From: RUG11894 sp964344335
GTDB taxonomy: Bacteria > Bacillota > Clostridia > Peptostreptococcales > Anaerovoracaceae
Assembly (NCBI GenBank): GCA_964344335.1
Contig: CAYFMW010000019.1
Span: forward strand, 1-32,750
Reading direction: 5' to 3'
Length of the DNA stretch: 32,750 bases
In this document: positions 6,902 through 14,474 of the stretch, piece after piece
How positions within the stretch are numbered: the first letter of the stretch is position 1
Layout of the letters: each line of letters begins with the position of its first letter
The notes under the pieces: model-generated
Told to the model about the DNA's origin: nothing
What the model saw: the letters and a program-made list of their open reading frames with translations, nothing else
Databases searched by the model: none
Position numbers and translations under genes: made by a program

Positions 6902-9502
6902 ATGGAAAAACATCTCACGATAGGAATAATGGCAAATGTCGACGCGGGTAAGACGACGACGGCGGAAGCTCTGCTTTACGAAAGCGGGGCGATAGAAATC
7001 CCCGGCCGGGTCGACCGCGGCGATGCCCGTCTGGACGGAAGGCGCATAGAAAAGCAGCGAGGGATAACAATCTTTTCGCAGCAGGCAATACTAAAGCTAG
7101 GAAATCTCTGCATAACACTCCTCGATACGCCCGGACATGCGGACTTCGCGGCAGAGGCCGAGCGCGCCGTGCGAGCCATGGACTATGCTATCCTCGTGAT
7201 ATCCGCTGCCGACGGCGTTCAATCTCACAGCATGACGCTTTGGAATATCCTCGAACGACATCGGATTCCCGTCTTCGTATGGGTCAATAAGATGGACCTG
7301 GCTCAGGGCGACTCTTCTGCATTGAAAGCGGAGATGATGCAAAAACTTCGTGCAAGGCTCTCCGAAGGATGTATAGACTTTTCATTAAAAAATGATGCCT
7401 GCGAGGCGATGGCGCTAAGCTGCGACGAGGCCTTCGAGGAGTTTTCGCAGAGCGGACAAATAGCTCGCAGGACAGCGGCGGCACTCATCTCCGAGCGGCG
7501 CGTCTTCCCATGCCTCTTCGGATCCTCCTTAAAACATCAGGGCATAAGCGATCTGCTGCACGCATTGGAGAGTTTTATAATCCCGAAAGAATATCCGGAA
7601 GAACTTTCGGGCAAAATATTCAAGATAAGCAGGGACGAAGAGGGCGTAAGGCTCAGCTGGATAAAACTGAGCGGAGGAAGCCTGAAATTCCGAGACGAAA
7701 TTGAAGGAGAAAAGGTCAGCGGAATAAGACTATATTCCGCAGGAAGCTATAAATCTCTGCAGGAGGCTCATGCGGGCATGGTGTGCGCGCTTACGGGCCT
7801 CGAAAAGACTTACGCCGGCCAAGGCATAGGCAGAGAAAAGGACAGCAAAGAAATGATTACAAGACCGCTTCTGTCTCATCGAATCGTGCCGACGGACGGA
7901 ACGGAGATTCACATCGCCTATTCGAAGCTGCTCACGCTCAGAGAGCCGGGCCTTCTTGCGGATATCGAGTGGGACGACAGACTCAGGCAGATACGCGCGC
8001 GCCTTATGGGGGAGATGCAGGCGCAGGTTCTTATACAGCTGGCAGAGGAAGAACTGGGACTATCGCTGAGGGTAGAAGAGGGAGAAATCCTATACAAGGA
8101 GACCATAGAAGCTCCCGTAACGGGAGCGGCGCATTATGAAGCCCCCCGCCATTATGCGGAACTCCACCTGCTGATGGAGCCTCTGCCTGCCGGAATGGGA
8201 ATAATTATAGAAAATGTCTGCGGAAGCGAGCTGGACGATGTATGGCAGAGGATAGTTATTTCGCAACTCTCCGAGGCCAATTTGACAGGGGTGCTGACGG
8301 GCTCGCCTCTCACGGATATCAAGATTACACTGATAGCGGGGCGGGCTCAGAAGCTCAAAAGCGAAGGCGGAGACTTTCGCGAAGCGGCGATGAGAGCTGT
8401 GCGCCAAGGCCTTATGAAGGCGAGGAACATACTGCTGGAGCCCTGGTACCGCTTCCGCCTCGAAATTCCCGCAAGCTGCATAGGAAGGGCGATAAACGAT
8501 ATAAAGGCCATGAAGGCGAGTTTCGAGGGCCCTAAAGAAAAGGTGGACTTCCTGCTGCTGGAAGGCATCGCACCGGCCATTCAGATGCAGGGTTATGCCG
8601 CGACGCTCGCCGGCTACAGCAAGGGCGAGGGGCGGCTGTCGTTTCGCTTTGAAGGCTACAGGCCCTGCCACAATGCCGAAGAGATTATAGAGCGCTGCGG
8701 ATACGATGCGGACGAAGATGCGGACAATCCCTCCGATTCAGTATTCTACAGCCGCGGAGAAGCTCTGCGGATACCCTGGCACAGAGCCGAAGAATATATG
8801 CACATCGAAAGCGGCATAAGGCTCGACGAGGACGGATTGAGCGAGAGCGGGGCAGTGCAGCTTAAAGCCGAAAATATCGATATAGACGAGAAGGAATTTC
8901 GAGAAGTTATGGCGCGCGAATTCGGCCCCGCAAGAAAACCAGTGCTCAGCCCCGTTACTATAGGTGTGCGCAGCTCGACCAGGATGCGCCCCGAGGAACT
9001 CAGGAAAGATCTAATGATAGTTGACGGCTACAATATTATCTTCGCCTGGGAGGGACTGAAGGATATGGCTAAGGACGGCTCACTTTCGGCCGCAAGAGAT
9101 AAACTTATAGATATACTCGCCAACTACGGAGCCTTCAGGGGTTGCGAGACCCTGCTGGTCTTCGACGGATATAAGGTAAAGGAAGGGGCCGGATCCAAGG
9201 AAGCGAGCGGCGGCCTCAATATCGTCTACACCAGGCAAGGAGAGAGCGCCGACGCCTACATAGAAAAATTCCTGCAGCGAATCGGCAGGAATTACAGAGT
9301 CAGAGTCGCAACATCGGATAATCTGATACAGCTGACCGCGCTTCGCATGGGCGTAATAAGGGTCTCCGCAAGGGAATTCGAACTGGAAATAGAACGAGCG
9401 CAGCAGGAAATCTCCGAGCTGAGCATATCGACGGCCGGAGCGAAGAAAATCGGCGAACTTACGGATTTAGGAAGACTGCTCGATTCTATGACCGATCCCT
9501 AA
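6902..9502 (+). CDS. TetM-like translational GTPase fused to a Rae1/YacP-type NYN endoribonuclease domain
   Basis: An 866-residue two-part protein. Residues 1 to about 600 align by eye with ribosomal-protection GTPases of the TetM/EF-G group. G1 is NVDAGKTT (12-19), then RGITI (53-57), DTPGH (75-79), NKMD (129-132) and an SSL G5, followed by EF-G-like domains II-V ending near KGEGRLSFRFEGYRPC. A polar linker (about 610-700) leads to an NYN domain (about 705-840). That domain has IVDGYNIIFAW, a LLVFDGYK strand, ESADAYIEK and ATSDN, closely resembling Rae1/YacP, the nuclease that cuts mRNA in the ribosomal A site. Acidic candidates D708, D755, D784 and D806 are all kept. TetM itself is about 640 residues with no such extension. 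The start matches TetM's N-terminus, but no ribosome binding site is present. Tetracycline resistance should not be assumed: the domain IV tip differs. The last 17 bases overlap convergent mscL. Confidence 0.88.
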   Translation: MEKHLTIGIMANVDAGKTTTAEALLYESGAIEIPGRVDRGDARLDGRRIEKQRGITIFSQQAILKLGNLCITLLDTPGHADFAAEAERAVRAMDYAILVISAADGVQSHSMTLWNILERHRIPVFVWVNKMDLAQGDSSALKAEMMQKLRARLSEGCIDFSLKNDACEAMALSCDEAFEEFSQSGQIARRTAAALISERRVFPCLFGSSLKHQGISDLLHALESFIIPKEYPEELSGKIFKISRDEEGVRLSWIKLSGGSLKFRDEIEGEKVSGIRLYSAGSYKSLQEAHAGMVCALTGLEKTYAGQGIGREKDSKEMITRPLLSHRIVPTDGTEIHIAYSKLLTLREPGLLADIEWDDRLRQIRARLMGEMQAQVLIQLAEEELGLSLRVEEGEILYKETIEAPVTGAAHYEAPRHYAELHLLMEPLPAGMGIIIENVCGSELDDVWQRIVISQLSEANLTGVLTGSPLTDIKITLIAGRAQKLKSEGGDFREAAMRAVRQGLMKARNILLEPWYRFRLEIPASCIGRAINDIKAMKASFEGPKEKVDFLLLEGIAPAIQMQGYAATLAGYSKGEGRLSFRFEGYRPCHNAEEIIERCGYDADEDADNPSDSVFYSRGEALRIPWHRAEEYMHIESGIRLDEDGLSESGAVQLKAENIDIDEKEFREVMAREFGPARKPVLSPVTIGVRSSTRMRPEELRKDLMIVDGYNIIFAWEGLKDMAKDGSLSAARDKLIDILANYGAFRGCETLLVFDGYKVKEGAGSKEASGGLNIVYTRQGESADAYIEKFLQRIGRNYRVRVATSDNLIQLTALRMGVIRVSAREFELEIERAQQEISELSISTAGAKKIGELTDLGRLLDSMTDP

Positions 9503-9887
9503 GGCTGTCTCTGATCTCCCTCAGCAGCAATATCTCCTCGGAAGGCTCTGCGGGCGCAGGCGCGGTAGCGGGCGCTTCCTCTTCTTTCTTCTTCATCTTG
9601 TTGAGCGTCTTGACGAGCATAAAGACCACCCAGGCTATAAGCAGGAAATTGATGATGCTCTGGATGAAATTGCCGTAAGTTATAGTGGCGCTTCCAATCG
9701 TCGCAACCCGCTGCGTAAAATCTATTCCGGAGAGCAGTCCGCCGATTATCGGCATCAGGATGTCGTTCACCAGCGAATTGACTATCGCCGTAAAGGCTGC
9801 GCCGATTATGACTCCCACTGCCATGTCCATGACATTTCCGCGAGAGATAAAATCCTTAAACTCGTTCAACAAACCCTTTTTTTTCAT
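9486..9887 (-). CDS. mscL: Large-conductance mechanosensitive channel MscL
   Basis: A 133-residue MscL, the homopentameric inner-membrane valve that opens under membrane tension in osmotic downshock. It shows the cytoplasmic N-terminal helix (KGLLNEFKDFISRGNVMDMA), the first membrane helix with the conserved Gly/Ala packing pattern and NDILMPIIG, a short periplasmic loop, the second helix (about 72-95) and a cytoplasmic C-terminal bundle after a Lys/Glu and Ala/Pro linker. Length is typical. The 3' end overlaps the convergent GTPase-nuclease gene by 17 bases. A TATAAT (9920-9915 on the minus strand) without a clear -35 box lies upstream. Confidence 0.96.
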   Translation of the reverse strand: MKKKGLLNEFKDFISRGNVMDMAVGVIIGAAFTAIVNSLVNDILMPIIGGLLSGIDFTQRVATIGSATITYGNFIQSIINFLLIAWVVFMLVKTLNKMKKKEEEAPATAPAPAEPSEEILLLREIRDSLRDRS

Positions 9888-10023
9888 CGTTTATACCTTC
9901 TCTTTCAACAAAATATTATAATTGCATGGCCGTATTGGCATCGGCTACAGAAATTAATTTCCTAATAGCAAGCTTCCGAAAAATCTTTCCGCCGCAGGCT
10001 GCTGCTTCTTCGCACAGCGCCCA

Positions 10024-10701
10024 TTAAAGAGTTAAAATCTTTTGCAGGATTACGCTTCCCTTATCCGCGAGGTCGTGAAATAACATCACCCCCCGCATAT
10101 CGCAGATTTTGATAATTATATACAACACAACGAAGCATTGCAAGAGGCCCAGCAAAAAGCCGCCCGCGGCGTCCACCTGCTTTATGAGCGGCAATTCGGT
10201 AAGCCCTCCCAGCATTCTGAAAAACAGAATCAGAACAATCCAGGCTGCCAAAGTACCCAGCACGAAAGTTATCAGATGGCTGGCCTTCCCCGTGGCTTTA
10301 GCCGTAACCTCGAACACCTTGTGTTTGACGCTTTCGAGCGCCTGAGCACCCTTGCCGGCTATCAGCTCGTCCGCCTCACCTTTAAGACTGAAACTGCCGA
10401 GTATGCTGTTCAGCCATACGGGCAGGATTTCAACGCCCTCCGCAACGCCTCCTCCGAGATTTTCGATGCTGTTTGCCACACTCTCCTCGACCGAAGGCTT
10501 TATCATTTCGAATACTCTGTCCGAAAATATATTCGCGCAGACAATTCCTACGCAGATTGCCAATACCAGTGCGACTATAGGCATAAAGGCCCTGTAAAGA
10601 CCCTTTCTCGCCTTTATTAGCGCATACATCAGGACAATAAGCCCTATGGCTATATCCGCAAGCAATCCGGTGTTTTGAAGAAATTCACTCAGTGCATTCA
10701 T
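10024..10701 (-). CDS. CvpA-like integral membrane protein
   Basis: About 225 residues with a hydrophobic segment at the start, two more in the first third, and two near the end (TFVLGTLAAWIVLILFF and GGFLLGLLQCFVVLYIII), matching the CvpA family layout. CvpA proteins are membrane proteins of unclear biochemical role, named for colicin V production in E. coli. I start at 10701, where GGAGAGG lies six bases upstream; a TTG start seven codons earlier has no such site. Third gene of the operon begun by the phosphodiester glycosidase. A family-level call by topology and general sequence character, with no catalytic motif to rely on. Confidence 0.62.
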   Translation of the reverse strand: MNALSEFLQNTGLLADIAIGLIVLMYALIKARKGLYRAFMPIVALVLAICVGIVCANIFSDRVFEMIKPSVEESVANSIENLGGGVAEGVEILPVWLNSILGSFSLKGEADELIAGKGAQALESVKHKVFEVTAKATGKASHLITFVLGTLAAWIVLILFFRMLGGLTELPLIKQVDAAGGFLLGLLQCFVVLYIIIKICDMRGVMLFHDLADKGSVILQKILTL

Positions 10702-10727
10702 GCTTTTCCTCTCCGTTTCCAAGCGCT

Positions 10728-11927
10728 CTATTCGCGGCGCTCATCCAGGGACATCATATCCGCCAGATACCAGCCGGGCTCGGCTATAGCGGCATCCTCT
10801 ATAAAGACGAAGTACATCCTGTTATTGAAGATGTCCGTGCGCTTTTCCTTCGTCCTGGTGAGGGTCATATTCTTTTCGAAGTGCACATCGCAGGAAAAGA
10901 GTCGGTCGTTATACTTAATGTAGTTGTCGACCTTCTCGCCCGTCCAGCTGTCTATGGAATGCTCCGATACGAAGGTTATATCTACAGAGCCCGCCCAGTT
11001 CGTGGCGAGGGTGTATAGGTCGCTTCCCGGAAGAAGCATGCACTCTTCCCTTACCTTGTTGCGTCCCCTGTAGGGACCGCCGACATCGTTGGTCATGTAC
11101 TTGGACCATAGCTCCCCTATATAAAGCGGATCGGCTATGGAATTGATGAATTCCTCGGCTGCGGCACTCGGAGCATAATCAGCCTCGACCGCATACTCCC
11201 CGCTCGAAAGCCTATCTGCAGGCACGGGCTCGCCGATATTGTCGAGTGCACTTACATCAGCCTCGAAATACAATCCTTCTATCTTATAAAGATTCTGAAC
11301 CGGAACAGGGACAAATTCGCTCACCGGATCGAATTCCGCAAGCTGCTCGGAGCTCTCCAAGTGCAGATTAGTCTCCTCCGCACCGCAGAGCAGTAGTGTA
11401 AATCCCTCCGGGAGACTGACGCGACAGGATATTGTTCCGTCCTCCGCAAGAGGCAGAGATCTCTCCTGAGAATCTTCGTATCTCAGGAAGGCGCTGTTGA
11501 ACTTCCATTCGGAGATAGCGAGCAGATTGAGGATGCTCCGCTGCCCGATCTCTTCGATTTCGAGCCTTAAAAAAGGCTTTCCGTCGGCGCTGATGTTAAG
11601 CACCTGTATTTTGGGTTCTTCGGGGGGTTCAAGCTCCGCCGACAGCTTTGCGCTCCCGGCTTTGCTATAAAATCCGCTTTTCAGTGAAGCCCCCGCCGAA
11701 TGCGCACCCTCGAAGACATACTTTTTTAAAAATTCGCCGAGCGCGCCGTCAGAATCGTTCGCGTCTACCACCAGACGCAAGGCAAAATTCACCGGCGTAT
11801 TTTCTTCGTATTCAATCATGGCGGAGCGCATGTACAGATGCACACCCGCGATAAATACCGCCAGCAGCAGTACCAGCAATATATAAAGTTTGGGGAATAT
11901 CGATTTTTTCTCCTTTGTGCGGCGCAT
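10728..11927 (-). CDS. Membrane-anchored extracytoplasmic protein of unknown function
   Basis: I do not recognise this 399-residue protein. A short basic N-terminus (RRTKEKK) and one transmembrane helix (about 11-32) without a cleavage site suggest a type II anchor with the remaining 365 residues outside. That part is acidic and looks beta-rich. The second half (about 235-395) contains a SAAAEEFINSIADPLYIGELWSKY region, then a strand-rich section with WAGSVDITFVSEHSID and MYFVFIEDAAIAEPGWYLADMM. No catalytic signature, repeats or cysteine pairs stand out. The start codon overlaps the stop of the glycosidase gene (TGATG), so the two are translationally coupled, which points to a shared job at the cell surface. 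Confidence 0.8.
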   Translation of the reverse strand: MRRTKEKKSIFPKLYILLVLLLAVFIAGVHLYMRSAMIEYEENTPVNFALRLVVDANDSDGALGEFLKKYVFEGAHSAGASLKSGFYSKAGSAKLSAELEPPEEPKIQVLNISADGKPFLRLEIEEIGQRSILNLLAISEWKFNSAFLRYEDSQERSLPLAEDGTISCRVSLPEGFTLLLCGAEETNLHLESSEQLAEFDPVSEFVPVPVQNLYKIEGLYFEADVSALDNIGEPVPADRLSSGEYAVEADYAPSAAAEEFINSIADPLYIGELWSKYMTNDVGGPYRGRNKVREECMLLPGSDLYTLATNWAGSVDITFVSEHSIDSWTGEKVDNYIKYNDRLFSCDVHFEKNMTLTRTKEKRTDIFNNRMYFVFIEDAAIAEPGWYLADMMSLDERRE

Positions 11928-13039
11928 CAGTTACCACCCCCCGTCACGACGAAGGCGGTGGGTAGCCTCCATGAGCCGTTGGCGTAGTAGAGCGTAACGC
12001 TCGTCATAAGATACTCGTCTTTGTAATACATCGAAGAAGAGCTGCCGCCGTCTAAATTAGCGGCGTTAACGGCTTCGTACTTAAGCATTACGCTTATCAG
12101 GTCAGAGGCGGTCGCCCCGAGATGTCCGGCGGCGCCCCGTCCGTCCGTAACGAAGAGCAGTACGGCACCGTCGGCACGCTGCCCTATGGCGGTCCTGGGG
12201 TTCGCGCCGGAGCCCGAACCGTGAAGCTCCCGCGCCTCACCGTTAATTACAAGCGGCACGAAGTGATTGTTCGCGTCGGAAAGCTCGTCCTGGAAGGCCA
12301 CGGCATCCCTTATTCCCTCGTTTTTTACAAAGTCCTCAAATTGCTTGGCAGACCAACCTTCTATATTTTCTATTCTCAGTTTATTATCGTTGTCGAATCC
12401 TATCATGTATAGCCCGGCCCAACCCCAGGGCTTGTTGAGCTGGATCTCGCCCTCGCTTACGCAGACGCCGTAAGGGCTTCCTCCCTTGTTTTTATCCGCG
12501 GCATAGAGGCCTCCGTTTACCCCCGCCAGGGCGCCGGCTTCCTTGACTATCTCCTCGAGCTCCTTACCGTACTCGCTCCAGGGATATGTGGTAGCCACTT
12601 TGACTTTAGACGGATCCTTTACAATCATGAGCGTGCCGTAGTAGCTGCGGCCGTTAACTTCTATTATCTCTATGCCGTTCTCGTCGAAGTTTCCCTCCGC
12701 CGTGCCCTCCGTATCGACGAGCTCCGTATCCACCTGCTCGTCCATCTTGCTCATGGAAGTGCGGCTTACAATCTCCTCTATCTCCTCGGAACTCAGAAAC
12801 AGTCCGGCGAGAAATTTCAGATTGCCCGATTCGAGTACCGTAGTGACCATCACATCCCGCGCTGCGGGAGAAGGCCCCTTCATGATGGCAGCCAAAGCCA
12901 CCACTACAGATAAAAACATAGCGACAATTATAGTTACGAGCACCAAAAGCAGCCTCGCAATATTTCTTCCCGCAGAACCTTTTTTTCGCCTTTCGGCTCG
13001 CCCGCTGCGACCCGTAACGACTCTGTTATCTTCGTTCAA
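11927..13039 (-). CDS. Membrane-anchored phosphodiester glycosidase (NAGPA domain) family protein
   Basis: A 370-residue protein with a basic cytoplasmic start, one membrane helix (about 28-51), a stalk (55-125) and an extracytoplasmic NAGPA-type domain (about 128-368). The domain belongs to the family of the human lysosomal uncovering enzyme, which hydrolyses GlcNAc-1-phosphodiesters; bacterial members are thought to act on phosphodiester-linked surface glycans or teichoic-acid-like polymers. Family motifs: AGVNGGLY (172-179), NPRTAIGQ (280-287), LLFVTDGR (294-301) and AANLDGGSSSSM (326-337). The start is a TTG preceded by a G-rich AGGGGGGGATAGG; the next in-frame ATG would fall inside the membrane helix. 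First gene of a three-gene operon from the promoter at 13085-13113. Confidence 0.88.
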   Translation of the reverse strand: MNEDNRVVTGRSGRAERRKKGSAGRNIARLLLVLVTIIVAMFLSVVVALAAIMKGPSPAARDVMVTTVLESGNLKFLAGLFLSSEEIEEIVSRTSMSKMDEQVDTELVDTEGTAEGNFDENGIEIIEVNGRSYYGTLMIVKDPSKVKVATTYPWSEYGKELEEIVKEAGALAGVNGGLYAADKNKGGSPYGVCVSEGEIQLNKPWGWAGLYMIGFDNDNKLRIENIEGWSAKQFEDFVKNEGIRDAVAFQDELSDANNHFVPLVINGEARELHGSGSGANPRTAIGQRADGAVLLFVTDGRGAAGHLGATASDLISVMLKYEAVNAANLDGGSSSSMYYKDEYLMTSVTLYYANGSWRLPTAFVVTGGGN

Positions 13040-13062
13040 AAACCTATCCCCCCCTATGGATT

Positions 13063-13078
13063 GCCGCCGCGCGGCGGC
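13063..13078 (-). other. Perfect 16-base palindrome at the predicted mRNA 5' end
   Basis: GCCGCCGC at 13063-13070 is followed directly by its reverse complement. The predicted transcription start of the glycosidase operon is about 13078, so the mRNA would begin with this GC-rich hairpin. It could protect the 5' end or be an operator. Confidence 0.6.
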
Positions 13079-13084
13079 TTTTAA

Positions 13085-13113
13085 ATTATACTAATTCCGA
13101 TTGAATATATCAA
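13085..13113 (-). promoter_or_regulatory. Promoter of the phosphodiester glycosidase operon
   Basis: On the minus strand TTGATA, 17 bases, TATAAT (13090-13085): near-consensus. It faces away from the SPFH promoter, with about 56 bases between the two -35 boxes. Confidence 0.78.
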
Positions 13114-13117
13114 CATA

Positions 13118-13151
13118 AGCTGCGTATGTAATGCTTTCGTAAAGCTGCGTA
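13118..13151 (+). repeat. 9-base direct repeat between divergent promoters
   Basis: AGCTGCGTA occurs at 13118-13126 and 13143-13151, a spacing of 25 bases, both preceded by TA(A). They lie in the gap between the two divergent -35 boxes, a natural place for a regulator to bind both promoters. Confidence 0.45.
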
Positions 13152-13169
13152 AAAATTTTTAAAACCCTA

Positions 13170-13198
13170 TTGACAAAAATTTAAAATGGTAGCACTAT
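13170..13198 (+). promoter_or_regulatory. Promoter of the SPFH-RHH-ABC operon
   Basis: Perfect TTGACA (13170-13175), 17 bases, then CACTAT (13193-13198). TATGAT is present three bases further on but at a 20-base spacing. AAGGAGG at 13231-13237 serves the first gene. Confidence 0.6.
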
Positions 13199-13246
13199 GA
13201 TATCAGAAAGACATCAAAGAGGTGTTTCAAAAGGAGGTACTACAAA

Positions 13247-14257
13247 ATGCAGGAAAAAGTCATAACAGGAAAGAGATCCGGTCTCGTCGTCCTGATTTTA
13301 GTAATATTGCTCTACATCGCAGCGATATTGGGAATAATCTACGCGGAAATGCACGAAATTGACGCTCTGATGATCGTTTGCATGGTCTATATGGTACTGG
13401 GCTGGATAGTTCTGATTGGGCTCAAGGTCGTCAGACCTCAGGAGGCCCTGGTGCTAACCCTATTCGGAGAATACTACGGGACGCTCAAGTCGCAGGGTTT
13501 CTATTGGGTTCACCCGTTTTGCACGGCGATAAATCCCGCAGCCAAGACCAAGCTCTCCCAGAGCGGGGATGTAATAGACAAGGAGAAAGGCAACGCTCTG
13601 GCGAAGGCTTTTTCCGGAAATCAAAACGCCGAGATAGAGACTACCAATAAGAAGATATCCCTCAAGATAATGACCCTCTCGAACGCCAAGCAGAAGATAA
13701 ACGACCGCCTCGGAAATCCGATAGAGATAGGCATCGCGGTAATATGGCGCGTCGTCGATACGGCGAAGGCCGTGTTCAATGTCGATAACTACAAGGAATA
13801 TCTCTCCCTTCAGTGCGACGCCGCTCTGAGGGATATAGTCAGAATCTATCCCTACGATGTAGCGGAAGGCATCGACACCACCGGAGACGGATTGCCCGAC
13901 GAAGGGAGCCTCCGCGGTTCCAGCGAAGTGGTCGCCGCGAGGATCAAGGAGGAGATACAGAATAAGGTTAACGAAGCGGGGATGGAGATTTTAGAGGCGA
14001 AAATAACCTACCTGGCATACGCGCCCGAAATTGCCGCCGCGATGCTGCAGAGACAGCAGGCTTCGGCAGTGGTGGACGCCCGCAAACTGATAGTCGAAGG
14101 CGCCGTGGGCATGGTCGAGATGGCACTTGAAAGATTGAACGAAGGAGTTGTACAGCTGGATGAGGAACGCAAAGCCGCCATGGTTTCCAATCTGCTGGTC
14201 GTCCTATGCGGAAACAGGGATGTGCAACCCGTCGTCAATTCCGGAAGCCTGTACTGA
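13247..14257 (+). CDS. SPFH (band 7) domain membrane protein
   Basis: A 336-residue membrane scaffold protein of the stomatin/prohibitin/flotillin group. Two hydrophobic N-terminal helices (about 11-33 and 42-62) precede the SPFH domain (about 62-290). It begins VVRPQEALVLTLFGEYYGTLKSQGFYWVHPF and includes IEIGIAVIWRVVDTAKAVF and the AAMLQRQQASAVVDARK helix typical of the family. The protein ends with a short tail without a coiled coil. Such proteins cluster membrane proteins in microdomains. AAGGAGG lies nine bases before the ATG. The stop overlaps the start of the next gene (TGATG), and an ABC exporter follows, so it may organise that transporter; this is inference from linkage. Confidence 0.9.
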   Translation: MQEKVITGKRSGLVVLILVILLYIAAILGIIYAEMHEIDALMIVCMVYMVLGWIVLIGLKVVRPQEALVLTLFGEYYGTLKSQGFYWVHPFCTAINPAAKTKLSQSGDVIDKEKGNALAKAFSGNQNAEIETTNKKISLKIMTLSNAKQKINDRLGNPIEIGIAVIWRVVDTAKAVFNVDNYKEYLSLQCDAALRDIVRIYPYDVAEGIDTTGDGLPDEGSLRGSSEVVAARIKEEIQNKVNEAGMEILEAKITYLAYAPEIAAAMLQRQQASAVVDARKLIVEGAVGMVEMALERLNEGVVQLDEERKAAMVSNLLVVLCGNRDVQPVVNSGSLY

Positions 14258-14454
14258 TGGACGAGAAGAAACAGGTTCCCCTGAGACTTTCTCAGAAACT
14301 GTACAATGCTGTGGCGGCCTGGGCCGCGGACGACTTCAGATCGGTAAACGGCCAGATAGAATACCTCCTTACCGAATGCGTAAGGCAGCGTAAAAAAGAC
14401 GGCAAATATGTTTCGCAGACTCTCGATGAACCGCTGGATATAGATATTAATTAG
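14257..14454 (+). CDS. Small ribbon-helix-helix (Arc-type) protein
   Basis: A 65-residue protein that starts on the TGATG overlap with the SPFH stop codon. It has the pattern of an Arc/MetJ ribbon-helix-helix protein: a short strand KQVPLRLSQ (residues 4-12) supplying DNA contacts, helix KLYNAVAAWAADDF, a turn at RSVNG, and helix QIEYLLTECVRQRKKD. Arc-type proteins bind DNA as dimers, so it could regulate its own operon through the repeats at 13118-13151. No toxin gene is adjacent, making a toxin-antitoxin role unlikely. An earlier in-frame ATG (14206) lies inside the SPFH gene and adds residues that do not fit the fold. Confidence 0.75.
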   Translation: MDEKKQVPLRLSQKLYNAVAAWAADDFRSVNGQIEYLLTECVRQRKKDGKYVSQTLDEPLDIDIN

Positions 14455-14474
14455 AGTGGAGGCGCAGGCACTTA

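Noticed and set aside
6902..9502. Tetracycline-resistance determinant
   Set aside because: The GTPase half is TetM-like, but the domain IV tip region does not match TetM and the protein carries an extra nuclease domain, so resistance cannot be claimed.
14257..14454. Antitoxin of a toxin-antitoxin pair
   Set aside because: The fold fits, but neither neighbour is a toxin; the gene is embedded in an SPFH-ABC operon.
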